DNA of 64,000 nt from Lachnospiraceae bacterium OF09-6 (GTDB lineage: Bacteria > Bacillota > Clostridia > Lachnospirales > Lachnospiraceae). Position numbers and translations under genes: made by a program. The stretch covers positions 1-64,000 of the forward strand of contig QUMM01000004.1 of NCBI GenBank assembly GCA_003435055.1, given 5' to 3'. The notes under the pieces were generated by a model. The model was given only the letters and a program-made list of their open reading frames with translations, was not told the DNA's origin and made no database searches. Below are positions 9,089 to 18,753 of this stretch, piece after piece. The first letter of the stretch is position 1, and every line of letters starts with the position of its first letter.

Positions 9089-9604
9089 ATGAATTCCGAG
9101 TACAGCTATGAAGATATGATTGAGAAAATCGGGGAAGACAGACTTCACGAAAAATATACAGAGGTACTGGCTTCCGCCAATCATTTTATTGAAGAAGCAG
9201 GGTATGAGTCTCATGTAGAATGTAATGAAAGAATCCTGTTCAGTCTGATTCTGGATTATTATGCAGATCTGTTTCGTTTGAAAGATTTTCATGGTATTGA
9301 ATGGATTCGGACGGAGAAGAGTTTTGCCTATCTGATTGCCTGGATTGTACGAAGAAAGCCTCTTCAGTTTGTACATTACACAGAGGATGAAAAAGATATC
9401 TATATTAATGAACGATTTGCCACATTTTTGATGCTGAATGAATGTCTGTTGTGTGGTGAAAAACGATTTGTTGGAAGAGAGAATCAATCCAGACTGGATG
9501 AATACATCAATTTACTGTTTTATTATTTCAAATATCGGGAATGCAATCCGCAGGTGATTGAGCTTGCGATTGAATCCTTCAAAATGGGAACCCTGGTGTC
9601 TTAG
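9089..9604 (+). CDS. Hypothetical cytosolic protein
   Basis: This 171-residue acidic protein shows no signal peptide or membrane segment. It is rich in aromatic residues and helical (FSLILDYYADLFRLKDFHGIEW, split here only by my reading of helices). No family is recognised. AAGGAAG lies eight bases before the ATG, and the gene starts four bases after the preceding small gene, so it is the last member of the probable three-gene operon headed by the alarmone synthetase. A terminator follows immediately. Confidence 0.75.
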   Translation: MNSEYSYEDMIEKIGEDRLHEKYTEVLASANHFIEEAGYESHVECNERILFSLILDYYADLFRLKDFHGIEWIRTEKSFAYLIAWIVRRKPLQFVHYTEDEKDIYINERFATFLMLNECLLCGEKRFVGRENQSRLDEYINLLFYYFKYRECNPQVIELAIESFKMGTLVS

Positions 9605-9613
9605 AAAATGAAA

Positions 9614-9647
9614 GGCTGTTGCACAATATACTGTAGCAGTCTTTTTT
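9614..9647 (+). terminator. Rho-independent terminator
   Basis: GGCTGTTGC (9614-9622) pairs, with G-U steps, with GTAGCAGTC (9633-9641) and is followed by TTTTTT. It ends the alarmone-synthetase operon. Confidence 0.75.
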
Positions 9648-9669
9648 ATCATATAGGAGTATAAAAGAG

Positions 9670-11867
9670 ATGAAATCACTGGTGATAGCAGAAAAGCCGT
9701 CTGTAGGACGGGACATTGCAAGAGTGCTGCATTGCAGCAAGCCTTCCGGGGGTGCACTGGAAGGGGATCAATATGTAGTTACCTGGCGCTGGGCCATCTG
9801 GTAACACTGGCGGATCCGGAGGAATACGATAAGAAGTATCAGAAGTGGGATATGGATACGTTGCCGATGATGCCGGAAAAAATGCAGCTGGTCGTGATCC
9901 GTCAGACTGGGAAGCAGTTTCAGACGGTGAAGACACAGCTGTATCGTAAGGATATCGGAGAGATCATCATTGCAACAGATGCAGGACGGGAAGGCGAACT
10001 GGTGGCCAGATGGATTCTGGAAAAAGCCAATTGCCATAAGCCAATCAGGCGGCTGTGGATCTCATCTGTAACAGATAAAGCCATTCGGGAAGGGTTTGCT
10101 CATCTGGAGGATGGGAGAAAGTACCAGCATCTGTACGAAGCAGCAGTATGCCGTGCGGAGGCAGACTGGCTGGTGGGTATGAACGGAACCAGAGCACTGA
10201 CCTGCAAGCACAATGCACAGCTGTCCTGCGGAAGAGTGCAGACACCGACCCTTGCGATGATCGCAAAAAGAGAAGCACAGATAAGAGAATTTGTGCCACA
10301 GGAATATTATGGAATTTCCCTGCGTGACGGTCAGGTATGCTGGACCTGGCAGGATAAAAAAAGTGGTGGATATCGCAGCTTTGATAAAGAACGCATGGAA
10401 AAGATCTGCAGGGAATTAAAGGGAAAACAGCTTACAGTAACAGAAGTTAAAGAGAGTAAAAGCAGCGTACCGTCCCCGGGGCTGTATGACCTGACCGAGC
10501 TGCAGAGGGATGCCAGCCGTAAGTTTGGCTATTCAGCGAAACAGACACTGAATATTATGCAGCAGCTTTATGAACATCATAAAGTGCTGACTTATCCACG
10601 GACAGATTCCAGATATATCTCAGCAGATGTGGCAGAAACTCTGAAGGAGCGGCTTCGTGCCATCAGCATCGGACCATATAAGAAGCTGTCCGGCAGTCTG
10701 ATTATGCAGCCACTGCGTCTGAACAAGAGCTTTGTGGATGATAAGAAAGTCAGTGACCACCATGCCATCATTCCTACAGAGCAATTTGTACAGATAGACA
10801 AGATGAGTACAGAGGAACGAAGAATTTATGATCTGGTAGTACGAAGATTTTTAAGTGTGCTGTATCCGCCGTGTGTCTATATGCAGACCTCTCTGAAGGG
10901 AGAAGCAGCAGGGGAGAACTTTGCAGCCAGAGGAAAAGTGATGCTGGAGCAGGGCTGGAGAGTGGTTTATGATCAGCAGGACAAAGAGGAAAACGAAGAA
11001 ACAGAAGAGAGCCTGCGGGAACAGACGCTGCCGGTGATGAAAAAAGGCGAAACCAGAAACATCCAGAAGATGGAGCTGACGAAGGGAAAAACGAAGCCGC
11101 CAGCTTATTTCACAGAGGCTACCCTGCTGTCAGCAATGGAAAATCCGGTGAAATACATGGAAAGTCGGGATGCACAGGCTGTGAAGACTCTGGGAGAGAC
11201 TGGAGGACTGGGAACCGTGGCCACCCGGGCTGATATCATCGAAAAGCTGTTCAACAGTTTCCTTATGGAAAAGCGTGGCAATGAGATTCATCTGACTGGA
11301 AAAGCACGCCAGCTGCTGACCCTGGTACCGGAAGATTTGAAAAAACCGGAACTGACGGCAGACTGGGAGATGAAGCTTTCCAGAATTGCAAAAGGCCAGA
11401 TGAAGAGAGATGTCTTTATGAAAGAAATCGATGCCTATACCAGAGAGATTGTGGAAGAGATCAAGGCAGATGATGGAGTGTTCCGCCATGATAATCTGAC
11501 CAGTCATAAATGTCCGGTATGTGGCAAGCGTATGCTGGCGGTGAATGGAAAACAGGCAAAGATGCTGGTCTGCCAGGATCGGGAATGTGGTCATCGAGAA
11601 GTGATCTCCAGAGTGACGAATGCCCGTTGTCCAAAATGTCATAAGAAAATGGAGATGTACGAAAAAGGCGGTGAGAAAACCTTTATCTGTAAGTGTGGAT
11701 ATAAGGAACGGCTCTCGGCATTCCAGGCCAGAAGAGAAAAAGAAGGCGTCGGAGTCAGCAAGAAGGATGTTCAGCGCTATTTAAATAAGCAGAAAAAAGA
11801 AGCTCAGGAACCGGTGAATAATGCGTTTGCTCAGGCGCTTGCCGGAATTCGACTGGATCAGAAATAG
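9670..11867 (+). CDS. topB: DNA topoisomerase III (one-base frameshift near the start)
   Basis: This is a type IA topoisomerase that relaxes and decatenates DNA by single-strand passage. The Toprim domain starts [18 protein letters not shown] at 9670, and the acidic [14 protein letters not shown] follows. The active-site Tyr lies in [12 protein letters not shown]. The C-terminus carries two zinc ribbons (CPVCGKRM...CQDRECGH and CPKCHKKM...CKCGY). The first 40 codons are in another frame. At 9781-9786 ACCTGGCGCTGG becomes TWALGHLV if one G is added, the expected family sequence, so this is probably a sequencing error. The repaired length is about 732 residues. An IGGAGT-like AGGAG site precedes the ATG. 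Confidence 0.93.
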
Positions 11868-11889
11868 AAATGAGAATGAGGATAAGAAT

Positions 11890-13242
11890 ATGAAGAAAAC
11901 AGCAGAAAAGCTGATTGCATTTATCAAGGAAAGCCCGGATGCTTTTCATGCGGCATCAGCGGTAAGTGAAAGACTGGAAGAAAAAGGATATCAGAAGCTG
12001 GCAGAAAAGGATCACTGGTCTCTGGAAGCAGGAAAAGGATATTATGTGACAAGAAACGAGTCCGCAGTGATTGCATTTCGTATGCCGGAAAAAGAGATTA
12101 CCGGATATCAGATCATGGCCAGCCATAGTGACTCTCCTGCCTTTAAGATCAAGGAACGGCCAGAGATGGTGATAGATGGACATTATGTAAAGCTGAATGT
12201 AGAGAAATACGGCGGCATGCTGATGGCGCCATGGTTTGACCGTCCACTGTCAGTATCCGGAAGAGTGATGGTAAAAGAGACGACACCGGATGGCAGAAAG
12301 AAGATGGTATCTAAACTGGTAAATATTGACCGGGATCTTCTGCTGATCCCGAGTCTGGCTATTCATATGAACCGGGAAGTAAATGGAGGTTACAACTATA
12401 ATGCACAAAAAGATATGCTGCCACTGATGTCCTGCGGATGTGAACCAGGACAGTTTCAGAAGCTGGTAGCAGAAGTAGCAGGTGTAAAAGAAGAGGACAT
12501 CTGTGCACAGGAGTTATTCCTGTACAGTCGCTCTCAGGGAAGTATCTGGGGTGCTGAAGAGGAATTTATCTCCAGTGGAAGACTGGATGACCTTCAGTGT
12601 GCCTATGCGGGGCTGATGGGATTTTTGGAGTCAGGAGACCACAGGCTGAAAGAAATGGATGGATCAGTTTATGATATCTGGCAGGCAGGCGGTGTCGTAC
12701 CGGTATATTGCATGCTGGATAACGAAGAGGTGGGAAGTGGTACCAAGCAGGGCGCGGCATCCACATTTTTGAAGGATGTACTGACCAGAATCAATCTGGC
12801 AGCAGGCGGCAGTGAAGAAGAATATCTGCGTGCGCTGGCAGGCAGCTTTATGGTATCTGCGGATAATGCCCATGCGCTGCATCCAAATTATGCAGATAAG
12901 ACAGATCCGACTAATCATCCATTTATGAATCAGGGAATTGTAATCAAACACAGTGCCAATCAGAAATACACCACAGACGCTGTTTCAGCAGCAGTATATC
13001 GTTCTATTTGCGAGGCCGCAGAAGTACCGGTACAGGATTTCTTTAACCGGTCGGATATGCCAGGTGGCTCTACATTGGGCAATATTGCCAATACGCAGAC
13101 TCCAATGAATACAGTAGACATTGGACTGCCACAGCTGGCAATGCACTCTGTTTATGAGACCGCAGGGGTAAAAGATACGGAGTATCTGATTCGCGCAACC
13201 ACACTGTTCTACCTGAGTAATGTGGCGGAACTTTTACAGTAG
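11890..13242 (+). CDS. apeB: M18-family aminopeptidase
   Basis: This is a zinc aminopeptidase with 450 residues, the usual size for family M18 (aspartyl aminopeptidase / yeast LAP4 type). Metal-binding and catalytic segments are visible: MASHSDSPAFKIK (His and Asp), SSGRLDDLQCAYAG, CMLDNEEVGSGTKQGA (catalytic Glu pair), SADNAHALHPNY and the final metal His in LPQLAMHS. These enzymes form large dodecamers in the cytosol and remove N-terminal residues from peptides. The start at 11890 follows GAGGAT, while the longer in-frame start inside topB has none. It sits 22 bases after topB and is likely co-transcribed with it. The symbol is by analogy. Confidence 0.93.
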   Translation: MKKTAEKLIAFIKESPDAFHAASAVSERLEEKGYQKLAEKDHWSLEAGKGYYVTRNESAVIAFRMPEKEITGYQIMASHSDSPAFKIKERPEMVIDGHYVKLNVEKYGGMLMAPWFDRPLSVSGRVMVKETTPDGRKKMVSKLVNIDRDLLLIPSLAIHMNREVNGGYNYNAQKDMLPLMSCGCEPGQFQKLVAEVAGVKEEDICAQELFLYSRSQGSIWGAEEEFISSGRLDDLQCAYAGLMGFLESGDHRLKEMDGSVYDIWQAGGVVPVYCMLDNEEVGSGTKQGAASTFLKDVLTRINLAAGGSEEEYLRALAGSFMVSADNAHALHPNYADKTDPTNHPFMNQGIVIKHSANQKYTTDAVSAAVYRSICEAAEVPVQDFFNRSDMPGGSTLGNIANTQTPMNTVDIGLPQLAMHSVYETAGVKDTEYLIRATTLFYLSNVAELLQ

Positions 13243-13259
13243 GCGAAGGAGGAAGATTG

Positions 13260-14185
13260 ATGATCACAACAATAACCCTGAATCCGGCCATTGACTGCAT
13301 CATAAAAGTAAAGAAATTAAAACCAGGAACCTGAACCGGGCAGTGGAAGAAGCTGTATTTCCAGGGGGAAAGGGTGTCAATGTGTCTCTGGTACTGTCTG
13401 AACTGGGTATGGATACCTGTTGCTGTGGATTCCTGGCAGGAGCTACCGGAAAGGCTTATGAAGCCATGCTGGAAGAACGGGGGCTAAAGCAGCAGTTTCA
13501 GTTTGTGACAAATGGGTTTACCAGAATCAATACCAAGGTCAGTGCCATGGAAGAGACAGAGATCAACGGAGCAGGTCCGGTTCCTGGATGGGAAGATGTA
13601 GATCGTCTTTGTCAGGTGATACAGAGCCTGACGGATGGGGATTTCCTGGTGCTGTCTGGAAATGTACCATCCAGCATCAAAGGAGCATATGAATATATAC
13701 TGAAAAATATGCCGGAAGGAAAAGTAAAGCCGGTGGTGGATGTGACCGGGGAGGAACTGAAAAAGACCCTGCCATATCATCCATTCCTGATCAAGCCCAA
13801 TCTGGAAGAACTGGAAGATCTGTTTGGTGTCCGTATAAAAACAGAGGAAGAAGTCAAACACTATGCGGGAGAACTTCAGAGTGCAGGAGCCAGAAATGTG
13901 CTGGTTTCCATGGGGGCATTGGGCATGTTGCTGCTAACAGAAGATGCACAGGCTTTCTTTGCAGAAGGCGTAAAAGGTGAGGCTGCCAATACTGTAGGAG
14001 CCGGAGATTCAGCAGTGGCAGGATTTCTGGCAGGCTGGGAGCAGAGTCATGACTGGGAAAAAGCGCTTCGTCTGGCGGCTGCAGCAGGAACCGCTACTGC
14101 GTTTACGTATGGAACGGCAGGTGGCGCGGCGATCCGCAGGATGGAAGGACAGATACAGATTCGTATGTTAGAGGCTCTTGATTAG
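13260..14185 (+). CDS. fruK: PfkB-family hexose kinase, 1-phosphofructokinase-like (one-base frameshift)
   Basis: This is a ribokinase-fold sugar-phosphate kinase of about 308 residues after repair. It begins MITTITLNPAIDCIIKVKK at 13260 with GAAGGAGG upstream. The frame breaks at 13330-13331, where GGAACCTGAAC becomes GTLNRA with one extra C. The rest contains FPGGKGVNVS (substrate-binding), KPNLEELEDLFG, and the anion-hole and catalytic NTVGAGDSAVAGFLAG. FruK phosphorylates fructose-1-phosphate. The related tagatose-6-phosphate kinase (LacC) has the same signature, so substrate is not fixed. No PTS genes are adjacent. It follows the M18 gene by 17 bases. Confidence 0.85.
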
Positions 14186-14232
14186 AGAACAAAGGCGGCA
14201 TGCTTTATATCACATAAGAGATGGGGGAAATC

Positions 14233-15105
14233 ATGAAAGAAAATGCAAAAAGAATCAGCATAGATGTGCTGGTGGATATTATAGGCGGCATTTTGCTGAC
14301 CATAGCAACCTATAGCTTTGCTGTTCCGGCAGACTTCCCGATGACTGGGGTATCCGGTGTGGCACTGATCTTTTATCAGTCCTTTGGTCTGCCGGTAGGT
14401 GCACTGACAGTGATCCTGAATATTCCAATTATTATCTGCTGTTACAAGACACTGGGAAAGCAGTTTTATATAAAGTCCCTGCGATCTACACTGATTACAT
14501 CAGCGGTGATGGATATTTTGGGACCGCAGCTGCCGCTGTATCAGGGCGATCTGATTCTGGCAGCTATCTGCACCGGTGTCCTGCTGGGAATCGGTTACGC
14601 AATTATCTTTATGAGGGGATCATCCACCGGAGGATTTGATTTTATTATGATGGCAATCAAATACTATCGTCCACATCTGTCTCTGGGTAAGATTGGATTC
14701 GCTCTGGATGCTATGGTTATCCTCATCGGAGCAGTCACTATCGGAAATGGTATGGACGGTGTGATCTATGGACTGGTGCTGAATTATCTTTATTCCACTG
14801 TGCTGGATCGGCTGATCAGTGGTACCAGTTCTGGAAAACTGACGCTGATCATATCGGATCATCCACGGGAAATTGTAGATGAGATCGATAAGCTGGTGGA
14901 TCGGGGCTCCACACTTTTAAAGGCGATCGGCGGATATACCGGGGAAGAAAAAGAAGTGGTCATGTGTGCCAGCAGCAGTAAGGAAATGTATGCGATTCGT
15001 AAAAGGGTACATGAGATCGATGAACGGGCCTTTGTCATCGTGGTAGAATCCAATGAAGTGATCGGAGAAGGGTTCCGTTTGCCGGACGACACAAATTTGA
15101 TGTAA
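14233..15105 (+). CDS. YitT-family membrane protein (DUF161/DUF2179)
   Basis: This protein of about 290 residues has five or six N-terminal membrane helices (DIIGGILLTIATYSFAVPAD, GVSGVALIFYQSFGLPVG, STGGFDFIMMAI). A cytoplasmic C-terminal DUF2179-like domain follows (LTLIISDHPREIVDEIDKL, then RKRVHEIDERAFVIVVESN). The transported substrate or role of YitT proteins is unknown. The start is ambiguous: an ATG at 14221 is in frame, but GGGGGA lies just before the ATG at 14233, which I prefer. It follows the kinase gene by 47 bases in the same direction. Confidence 0.88.
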   Translation: MKENAKRISIDVLVDIIGGILLTIATYSFAVPADFPMTGVSGVALIFYQSFGLPVGALTVILNIPIIICCYKTLGKQFYIKSLRSTLITSAVMDILGPQLPLYQGDLILAAICTGVLLGIGYAIIFMRGSSTGGFDFIMMAIKYYRPHLSLGKIGFALDAMVILIGAVTIGNGMDGVIYGLVLNYLYSTVLDRLISGTSSGKLTLIISDHPREIVDEIDKLVDRGSTLLKAIGGYTGEEKEVVMCASSSKEMYAIRKRVHEIDERAFVIVVESNEVIGEGFRLPDDTNLM

Positions 15106-15220
15106 AGAATATTTACAATGGTTATGAAACGTTATAAAATAAAAAGTAACGATTTATAACCATTTTTTGATGCATGAACATCTGAGAAAATACGGATTTT
15201 GTCAGAAAGGAGGAGCAGAA

Positions 15221-17074
15221 ATGCCAAGTCCAAAAGAGAGGATTCAAGAGATTGATGTGATGTTAAGTCATGGGATGATATTGGAATGGAAAAAAAGGCG
15301 GGAACTAGTCAGAGAAAAAAGACGGTTAATAGCTTATATAAAGACCTTGACGGGTATATTGAACGAAAATCCATATCTGGATGCCAGTGTGGGGTGTGGA
15401 TACCAAAATTTTCAGGATTTTGCCTGCGGCAGACAGTTCTATGTAGATAAGACGCACTTTATTGCAGAATGGTTGAAGAGCATAGCGAAAGTGACTTTGA
15501 TTACAAGACCGAGGCGTTTTGGAAAAACAATTATGCTCAGTACAGTAGAGAATTTTCTGGATCCCAGATTCACCGGTCATCCGGAATATTTTGACAGGCT
15601 GAAGGTATGGAAGGATGAAAAAATCAAAAAATACTATGGAAAAATACCGGTAGCTTCTGTTACATTTGGCAACTGTAAGGGGAGGGACTACAGGCAGGCT
15701 ATTCAGGGAATGACTGACAGCCTGGCTATACTTTATGAAGCACATAGATATTTACTTCATAGTACAAAGCTGGATGAATACGAGAAAAATGAGTATCGCT
15801 ATATTCTAGACGGTTTGCGTAAAGGAGAGGAAGCGAACGTTGGAACTGCGATATCACGCTTGTGCCGTCTTCTTTATCGCCATTATGATGTAAAACCAAT
15901 GATTCTGATTGATGAATATGATACGCCATTGCAGGAGGCATATACAGATGGTTACTGGGATGATATGATCGGAACATGCCGCCAGCTTTTTCATGGTACA
16001 TTAAAGGAAAATCCTTATTATGACCGGGCCATTGTCACTGGTGTGACAAAAATTACACGGAATTCGCTGTTTTCGGATTTGAATAATGTGGAAGTGAATA
16101 CAGTGACTTGCGAAGCATACAGTGACTGCTTTGGATTTACAGAAAAAGAAGTAATGGATGCACTAAAATGTCAGAACATGGACAACCTGCAGGAAGTGAA
16201 AGCCATGTACGATGGATTTATCTTTGGCAAACGAAAGGATATCTACAATCCATGGTCTATCTGTAATTATCTACGCCATGGGGAATTATTGTCTTACTGG
16301 ACAAATACCAGCAGTAATAAGCTGATCGGGGATATTATCCGAAAATATCCGGTACGCAGTAAGTATGAGATCGAACAGCTCATGACAGGAAAGACAGTGC
16401 ATAAAAAGATTAATGAGAATGTTGCATTTCAGTATCTGGATGGAAGTGAGAATAGTCTCTGGTCCTTACTGCTGGCAGTTGGTTATATTAAAGCAGATCA
16501 TGTGAAGAAATATGGAGAGATTACGGAATGTGATGTGTCAGTAACCAATCGGGAAGTCATGGAGATGTTCCGATATGAGATCCTTGCCATGTTTGAAAAT
16601 GGAAATGAGATCTATAGCAGCTTTATACAGGCTCTTTTATCCCATAATGTGGAAGAACTGGAAGAAATTCTGATGGACATTTCCTATACATCCATGAGCT
16701 ATTTTGATGTGGGAAAGAGACCAGGCCAGGCACCGGAAAACTTTTACCATGGTCTGGTGCTGGGATTGATTGTGTCATTGAAAGACAGATATCGGATTGT
16801 GTCTAACCGGGAAAGTGGGCGTGGACGGTATGATATTGCCATGTATCCACTTCAGGCCGGGGAGGATGCATTTATCATCGAATTTAAAGTCTGTGATGGA
16901 AAGAAAGGGGAGACGCTGGAAAAAGCAGCAGAGAATGCTTTACAGCAGATAGAAGAAAAAAGATATGAAGCAGATCTCCTGGCAGAAGGAATTCTGAAGG
17001 AAAGGATCTATAAGCTTGGAATAGCGTTTTCGGGAAAGGATGTATATGTGAAGCAGGCAGCAGCGAGAGTATAG
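15221..17074 (+). CDS. AAA-ATPase-like protein with C-terminal PD-(D/E)XK nuclease-like domain
   Basis: This protein of 617 residues belongs to the 'predicted AAA-ATPase' plus DUF1703 group common in gut anaerobes. After a basic N-terminal helix, FYVDKTHFIAEWL leads to a Walker A-like TRPRRFGKT (about 95-103). Walker B is PMILIDEYD (about 226-234) with the following TGVTKITRNS. Near the C-terminus GRYDIAMYP...IIEFKV gives the Asp and Glu-x-Lys pattern of PD-(D/E)XK nucleases. Substrate and cellular role are unknown; mobile-element or defence roles have been suggested for the family. The start at 15221 follows AAAGGAGGAG. It is monocistronic and is followed by a MITE-like element. Confidence 0.85.
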   Translation: MPSPKERIQEIDVMLSHGMILEWKKRRELVREKRRLIAYIKTLTGILNENPYLDASVGCGYQNFQDFACGRQFYVDKTHFIAEWLKSIAKVTLITRPRRFGKTIMLSTVENFLDPRFTGHPEYFDRLKVWKDEKIKKYYGKIPVASVTFGNCKGRDYRQAIQGMTDSLAILYEAHRYLLHSTKLDEYEKNEYRYILDGLRKGEEANVGTAISRLCRLLYRHYDVKPMILIDEYDTPLQEAYTDGYWDDMIGTCRQLFHGTLKENPYYDRAIVTGVTKITRNSLFSDLNNVEVNTVTCEAYSDCFGFTEKEVMDALKCQNMDNLQEVKAMYDGFIFGKRKDIYNPWSICNYLRHGELLSYWTNTSSNKLIGDIIRKYPVRSKYEIEQLMTGKTVHKKINENVAFQYLDGSENSLWSLLLAVGYIKADHVKKYGEITECDVSVTNREVMEMFRYEILAMFENGNEIYSSFIQALLSHNVEELEEILMDISYTSMSYFDVGKRPGQAPENFYHGLVLGLIVSLKDRYRIVSNRESGRGRYDIAMYPLQAGEDAFIIEFKVCDGKKGETLEKAAENALQQIEEKRYEADLLAEGILKERIYKLGIAFSGKDVYVKQAAARV

Positions 17075-17157
17075 GATGAACAAAAGAACATGCGTATTTT
17101 GCATTGCTTTTTGCACAAATATACGATATCATGGGCTCATACGGATATAAGAAATAT

Positions 17158-17301
17158 CGTAACTGTTCAGTATCTTCACAGTTACGAGTCAAAATCCGTT
17201 GAAAATCGCCTATGGCGATGGGATTTTGCCTTGCCTGTCTCGGGATTTTGGCATTTTCATGCCAAAACACCTCGCGGGACAGTGGGTTCTGAATAGTTAC
17301 G
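17158..17301. mobile_element. MITE-like palindromic element, 144 bp
   Basis: The element begins CGTAACTGTTCAG (17158-17170) and ends CTGAATAGTTACG (17289-17301), inverted repeats with one mismatch in 13. It is flanked on both sides by AAATAT (17152-17157 and 17302-17307), a possible 6-bp target duplication. Inside are more stems: CGTAACTGT/ACAGTTACG (17158-17186), ATCGCC/GGCGAT (17205-17219) within CAAAATCC/GGGATTTTG, and TTTTGGCAT/ATGCCAAAA (17246-17267). It encodes no protein I would support. Confidence 0.65.
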
Positions 17302-17341
17302 AAATATCCAAAAATCTATAGTTTCTGGGAGGGAGAAAGCT

Positions 17342-18139
17342 ATGAAGACAAAGAGAAACAACAAAAGATGGCTGCCGATGTTACTACTGAGCATGCTGAT
17401 GGCAGTATTGTTTGGTATGAGTGCGCTGGCAGCGGGAAATGTAGTTGACATGAAGGATGAGGGAAAAGGAATATATTCTTATTCCGAATTCTCAGGGACC
17501 AATACCGGTGATGTATACCATAAGATTACAATTCCGTATTCAGGAGATGTGATTATAACCGGGAATGCAATCACTTCATTGGGTTCAACCTACTCTATGC
17601 GAGTCGTTCTCTGCAATACCAAGGGAACTGAGCTGACCGATGCTGCCTATGTAGACAGCAACAGAGAAAAAGCTATTCTTTATGGTGTAAAGAAAGGTAC
17701 TTACTACATTAAGACAACCGGTAATAAATACTATGCTTTGGTTGCAAAGATCGAAAAACGTACGGATAAGGGCGGCACCAGGAAGAATAAAGCAACTACA
17801 ATCAAGCATAAAAAGCAGATCATGGGTGTAATGCCGGCAGGCGAAAAAGCAAGTGCAGCAGACTGGTACAAGATCAAGATGCCAAAGAAGAAAAAGCTGG
17901 AATTATCTATTTCACAGGAAGGAAGCGGAGCATTCCAGTTCTATCTTTATGGTCCAAGTTATAAAAAGGGTATTCGGATTGACACATTAGAAAATGCATC
18001 TGGCAAATATACCAGCATTGATGCAAGAACAAGAAAGGCCTCTAAGATTAAAGGCGGTACATATTATATCAAAGTATGTCGTCCATCCTATGATAGAAAG
18101 GCAAATGGTATCTACACCATTAAATGGAGAGCAAAATAG
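17342..18139 (+). CDS. Secreted protein of unknown function
   Basis: This 265-residue protein has a clear signal peptide: basic KTKRNNKR, hydrophobic MLLLSMLMAVLFGMSALA, with likely cleavage after ALA-A near residue 31. The mature part reads as two beta-rich halves of about 110 residues, each ending in a similar strand pair (KKGTYYIKTTGNKYYALVAK and KGGTYYIKVCRPS...GIYTIKW). This resembles the bacterial pre-peptidase C-terminal (PPC) beta-sandwich. No enzymatic motif is seen. A cell-surface binding role is inference. It has a strong GGGAGGGAGAAAG site and is followed by a terminator. Confidence 0.8.
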   Translation: MKTKRNNKRWLPMLLLSMLMAVLFGMSALAAGNVVDMKDEGKGIYSYSEFSGTNTGDVYHKITIPYSGDVIITGNAITSLGSTYSMRVVLCNTKGTELTDAAYVDSNREKAILYGVKKGTYYIKTTGNKYYALVAKIEKRTDKGGTRKNKATTIKHKKQIMGVMPAGEKASAADWYKIKMPKKKKLELSISQEGSGAFQFYLYGPSYKKGIRIDTLENASGKYTSIDARTRKASKIKGGTYYIKVCRPSYDRKANGIYTIKWRAK

Positions 18140-18158
18140 AATCACGGAAAGCCAAAAA

Positions 18159-18190
18159 GGCCCCCGAAGTGTGAAAGCTTTGGGGGCTGT
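18159..18190 (+). terminator. Terminator after the secreted-protein gene
   Basis: CCCCCGAAG (18161-18169) pairs with CTTTGGGGG (18178-18186), with flanking G-C and a short T-rich tail. Confidence 0.7.
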
Positions 18191-18240
18191 CTTGTTGGAT
18201 ACTGTTGTATTTTTAAACACGAAGATTTATATTTTACTGT

Positions 18241-18294
18241 TGACAAATCTGTTTAAGGATACTATACTGGTATCAATAACAGTAATAGTTATTA
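18241..18294 (+). promoter_or_regulatory. perR-like gene promoter with operator
   Basis: TTGACA (18241-18246) and TATACT (18264-18269) are spaced by 17 bases. Directly downstream AATAAC-AGTAATA-GTTATT (18276-18294) is a perfect inverted repeat. AT-rich palindromes in this position are typical Fur/PerR boxes, so autorepression is likely but inferred. Confidence 0.65.
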
Positions 18295-18327
18295 TTTTAA
18301 AATTAGTTTTCAGAAAGGAAGGATCAC

Positions 18328-18720
18328 ATGAACTATAGTCGTCAGAGAGAATCCATCAAAGACTTCTTAAGTACACGGAAAGATCATCCTACTGCTGATA
18401 CAATCTACATGAATATCAGAAAGCAATTTCCAAATATCAGCTTGGGAACAATTTATCGCAATTTAAACCTTTTATCTGATATTGGAGAAATCACCAGATT
18501 GACCACCGGAGATGGATGTGACCATTACGATTTCAATACTGCTCCACACAACCATTTTGTATGCACCAGATGTCACAGTGTACTCGATCTGGAGATGGAC
18601 AGCATTGATGATATCGTAGAGGTAGCACGGAAGAACTTTCCGGGTAGGATCGACCGACATTGCACATATTTTTATGGAATTTGTGCAGAATGTATGGACA
18701 CATCCGAAGAAGCAAGCTGA
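18328..18720 (+). CDS. perR: Fur/PerR-family peroxide-type repressor
   Basis: This 130-residue protein has a winged-helix N-terminus (HPTADTIYMNIRKQFPNIS, then LGTIYRNLNLLSDIGEI) and a metal-binding C-terminus. DGCDHYDF, PHNHFVC and CxxC pairs (CTRC and CAEC) supply the regulatory Fe/Mn site and the structural zinc site of Fur proteins. PerR is favoured over Fur or Zur because the next gene encodes rubrerythrin, a peroxide-reducing enzyme, and both genes have AT-rich palindromes at their promoters. Metal specificity cannot be proved from sequence. RBS AAAGGAAGG. Confidence 0.88.
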   Translation: MNYSRQRESIKDFLSTRKDHPTADTIYMNIRKQFPNISLGTIYRNLNLLSDIGEITRLTTGDGCDHYDFNTAPHNHFVCTRCHSVLDLEMDSIDDIVEVARKNFPGRIDRHCTYFYGICAECMDTSEEAS

Positions 18721-18753
18721 CAGAGCAAGTTATTTGTCAAAAATAAAAACAAG

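Noticed and set aside
14560..15092. Short minus-strand frames in the YitT gene
   Set aside because: They are shadow frames antisense to a protein with clear membrane segments and a DUF2179-like tail.
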